Below, one piece after another: positions 6,853-7,192 of a DNA stretch of 7,192 nucleotides (position 1 is the stretch's first letter; the number at the start of each line of letters is the position of its first letter). The DNA is taken from NCBI GenBank assembly GCA_021647685.1, contig JAKIUH010000223.1, forward strand, positions 1 through 7,192, read 5' to 3'. A program made the translations under genes and the position numbers. The notes below the pieces were generated by a model. It was not told the origin of the DNA and did not search any database. It saw only the letters and a list, made by a program, of their open reading frames with translations. This stretch comes from Bacteroidales bacterium. Lineage in GTDB: Bacteria > Bacteroidota > Bacteroidia > Bacteroidales > NBLH01.

Positions 6853-7191
6853 TTACTCACCTGAAAGATGTGCTTCTTTTACCCAAAACTTACTTGTTTT
6901 TGACAGTTCTTGCATACCGGACATACCTCCCTGTCTGCCACCTCCCATCATTCCTCCACCCATCATTCCTCCACCCATCATTCCTCCACCCATCATTCCT
7001 CCATCTTTCATTCCACCACTTGGTCGTCCTGCTGAAGACATGGAAGGAATATATACAACACCGGTTTCAAAGCCAAAACTGAATACTTTATTTGGATTGT
7101 TTAAATATTCTGCAGGATTGCTGAAAATAAATTTTAAAGGGATGCTTGTCTGATAATGCAGCGTGCCTTCTTCATCAAACTGTATGGAAGC
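6853..7191 (-). CDS. Unrecognised protein with C-terminal Gly/Met-rich repeat tract; N-terminus outside window
   Basis: The frame is open from the right edge to TAA at 6855-6853, giving 112 C-terminal residues. An internal ATG at 7041 is not needed as the start, because coding-like sequence continues upstream of it (ASIQFDEEGTLHYQTSIPLK onward). The first 50 residues look like beta strands (KVFSFGFETGVVYIPSMSS). Then comes RPSGGMKD, four GGGMM units, RQGGMSGMQ, and a tail with KFWVKEAHL. This layout (beta-rich body, Gly/Met/Pro-rich tract, short tail with a W) resembles uncharacterised Bacteroidota proteins I recall only loosely, so no function is assigned. The Met tract could bind Cu(I) or be a flexible linker; both are speculation. 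It is 112 bp upstream of the receptor on the same strand, so co-transcription is likely. Whether it has a signal peptide cannot be seen. Confidence 0.7.
   Translation of the reverse strand, partial: ASIQFDEEGTLHYQTSIPLKFIFSNPAEYLNNPNKVFSFGFETGVVYIPSMSSAGRPSGGMKDGGMMGGGMMGGGMMGGGMMGGGRQGGMSGMQELSKTSKFWVKEAHLSGE
6944..7003. repeat. Four perfect 15-bp tandem repeats (coding)
   Basis: The unit cccatcattcctcca occurs four times head to tail with no mismatches, with a decayed further unit on the 7004 side. On the minus strand it encodes Gly-Gly-Gly-Met-Met. Unit length is a multiple of three, so copy changes by slippage would keep the frame. Identity at synonymous positions suggests recent expansion. 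Confidence 0.9.
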
Positions 7192-7192
7192 A

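Noticed and set aside
6824..7153. Plus-strand open frame rich in Pro-Pro-Ile-Ile repeats
   Set aside because: It is the antisense reading of the Gly/Met repeat; the minus frame continues to the window edge with non-repetitive coding-like sequence and a sensible stop.
1..7192. CRISPR array, tRNA, rRNA, insertion sequence or prophage gene
   Set aside because: No spaced repeats, no RNA gene signatures and no transposase or integrase seen on either strand.

Overview
The window looks like chromosomal DNA of a member of the Bacteroidota. It is AT-rich. It carries a TonB-dependent receptor with N-terminal STN and carboxypeptidase-regulatory-like domains, followed by a DUF4249-type lipoprotein whose cysteine is followed by acidic residues. 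It also carries a very long ABC half-transporter of a type common in that phylum. Starts lack Shine-Dalgarno sequences and sit behind A/T-rich leaders, as is usual there. Genus cannot be decided from this stretch.

All four genes read on the minus strand, so the order of transcription is right to left. (1) 7191-6853: C-terminal part of an unrecognised protein with a Gly/Met-rich tract encoded by four perfect 15-bp tandem repeats; its beginning is outside the window. (2) 6740-4065: complete 891-residue TonB-dependent receptor starting at GTG. (3) 3905-3087: complete 272-residue DUF4249-like lipoprotein, probably the surface partner of the receptor. (4) 2988-1: ABC transporter with TerB-like, FHA-like, ATPase and ABC-2 membrane parts in one chain; its last few dozen residues are probably cut off at the left edge. 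No stretch over 300 bases lacks a gene.

Genes 1 to 3 plausibly form one transcription unit for uptake of an unidentified substrate across the outer membrane. The ABC gene may be separate, because a weak Bacteroidota-type -7 motif and a strong inverted repeat lie directly before it.

The least ordinary parts are the gaps. The receptor-lipoprotein gap has an 18-bp direct repeat (17/18 identical) flanking about 130 bp of extra DNA that contains a UUCG-tetraloop hairpin; collapsing the repeat would restore an 11-bp gap, so this looks like a small insertion or duplication in an operon. The ABC start codon abuts a 9+5-bp stem-loop. An 11-bp perfect inverted repeat lies upstream of the receptor. I did not find a clearly new defence or enzymatic system.
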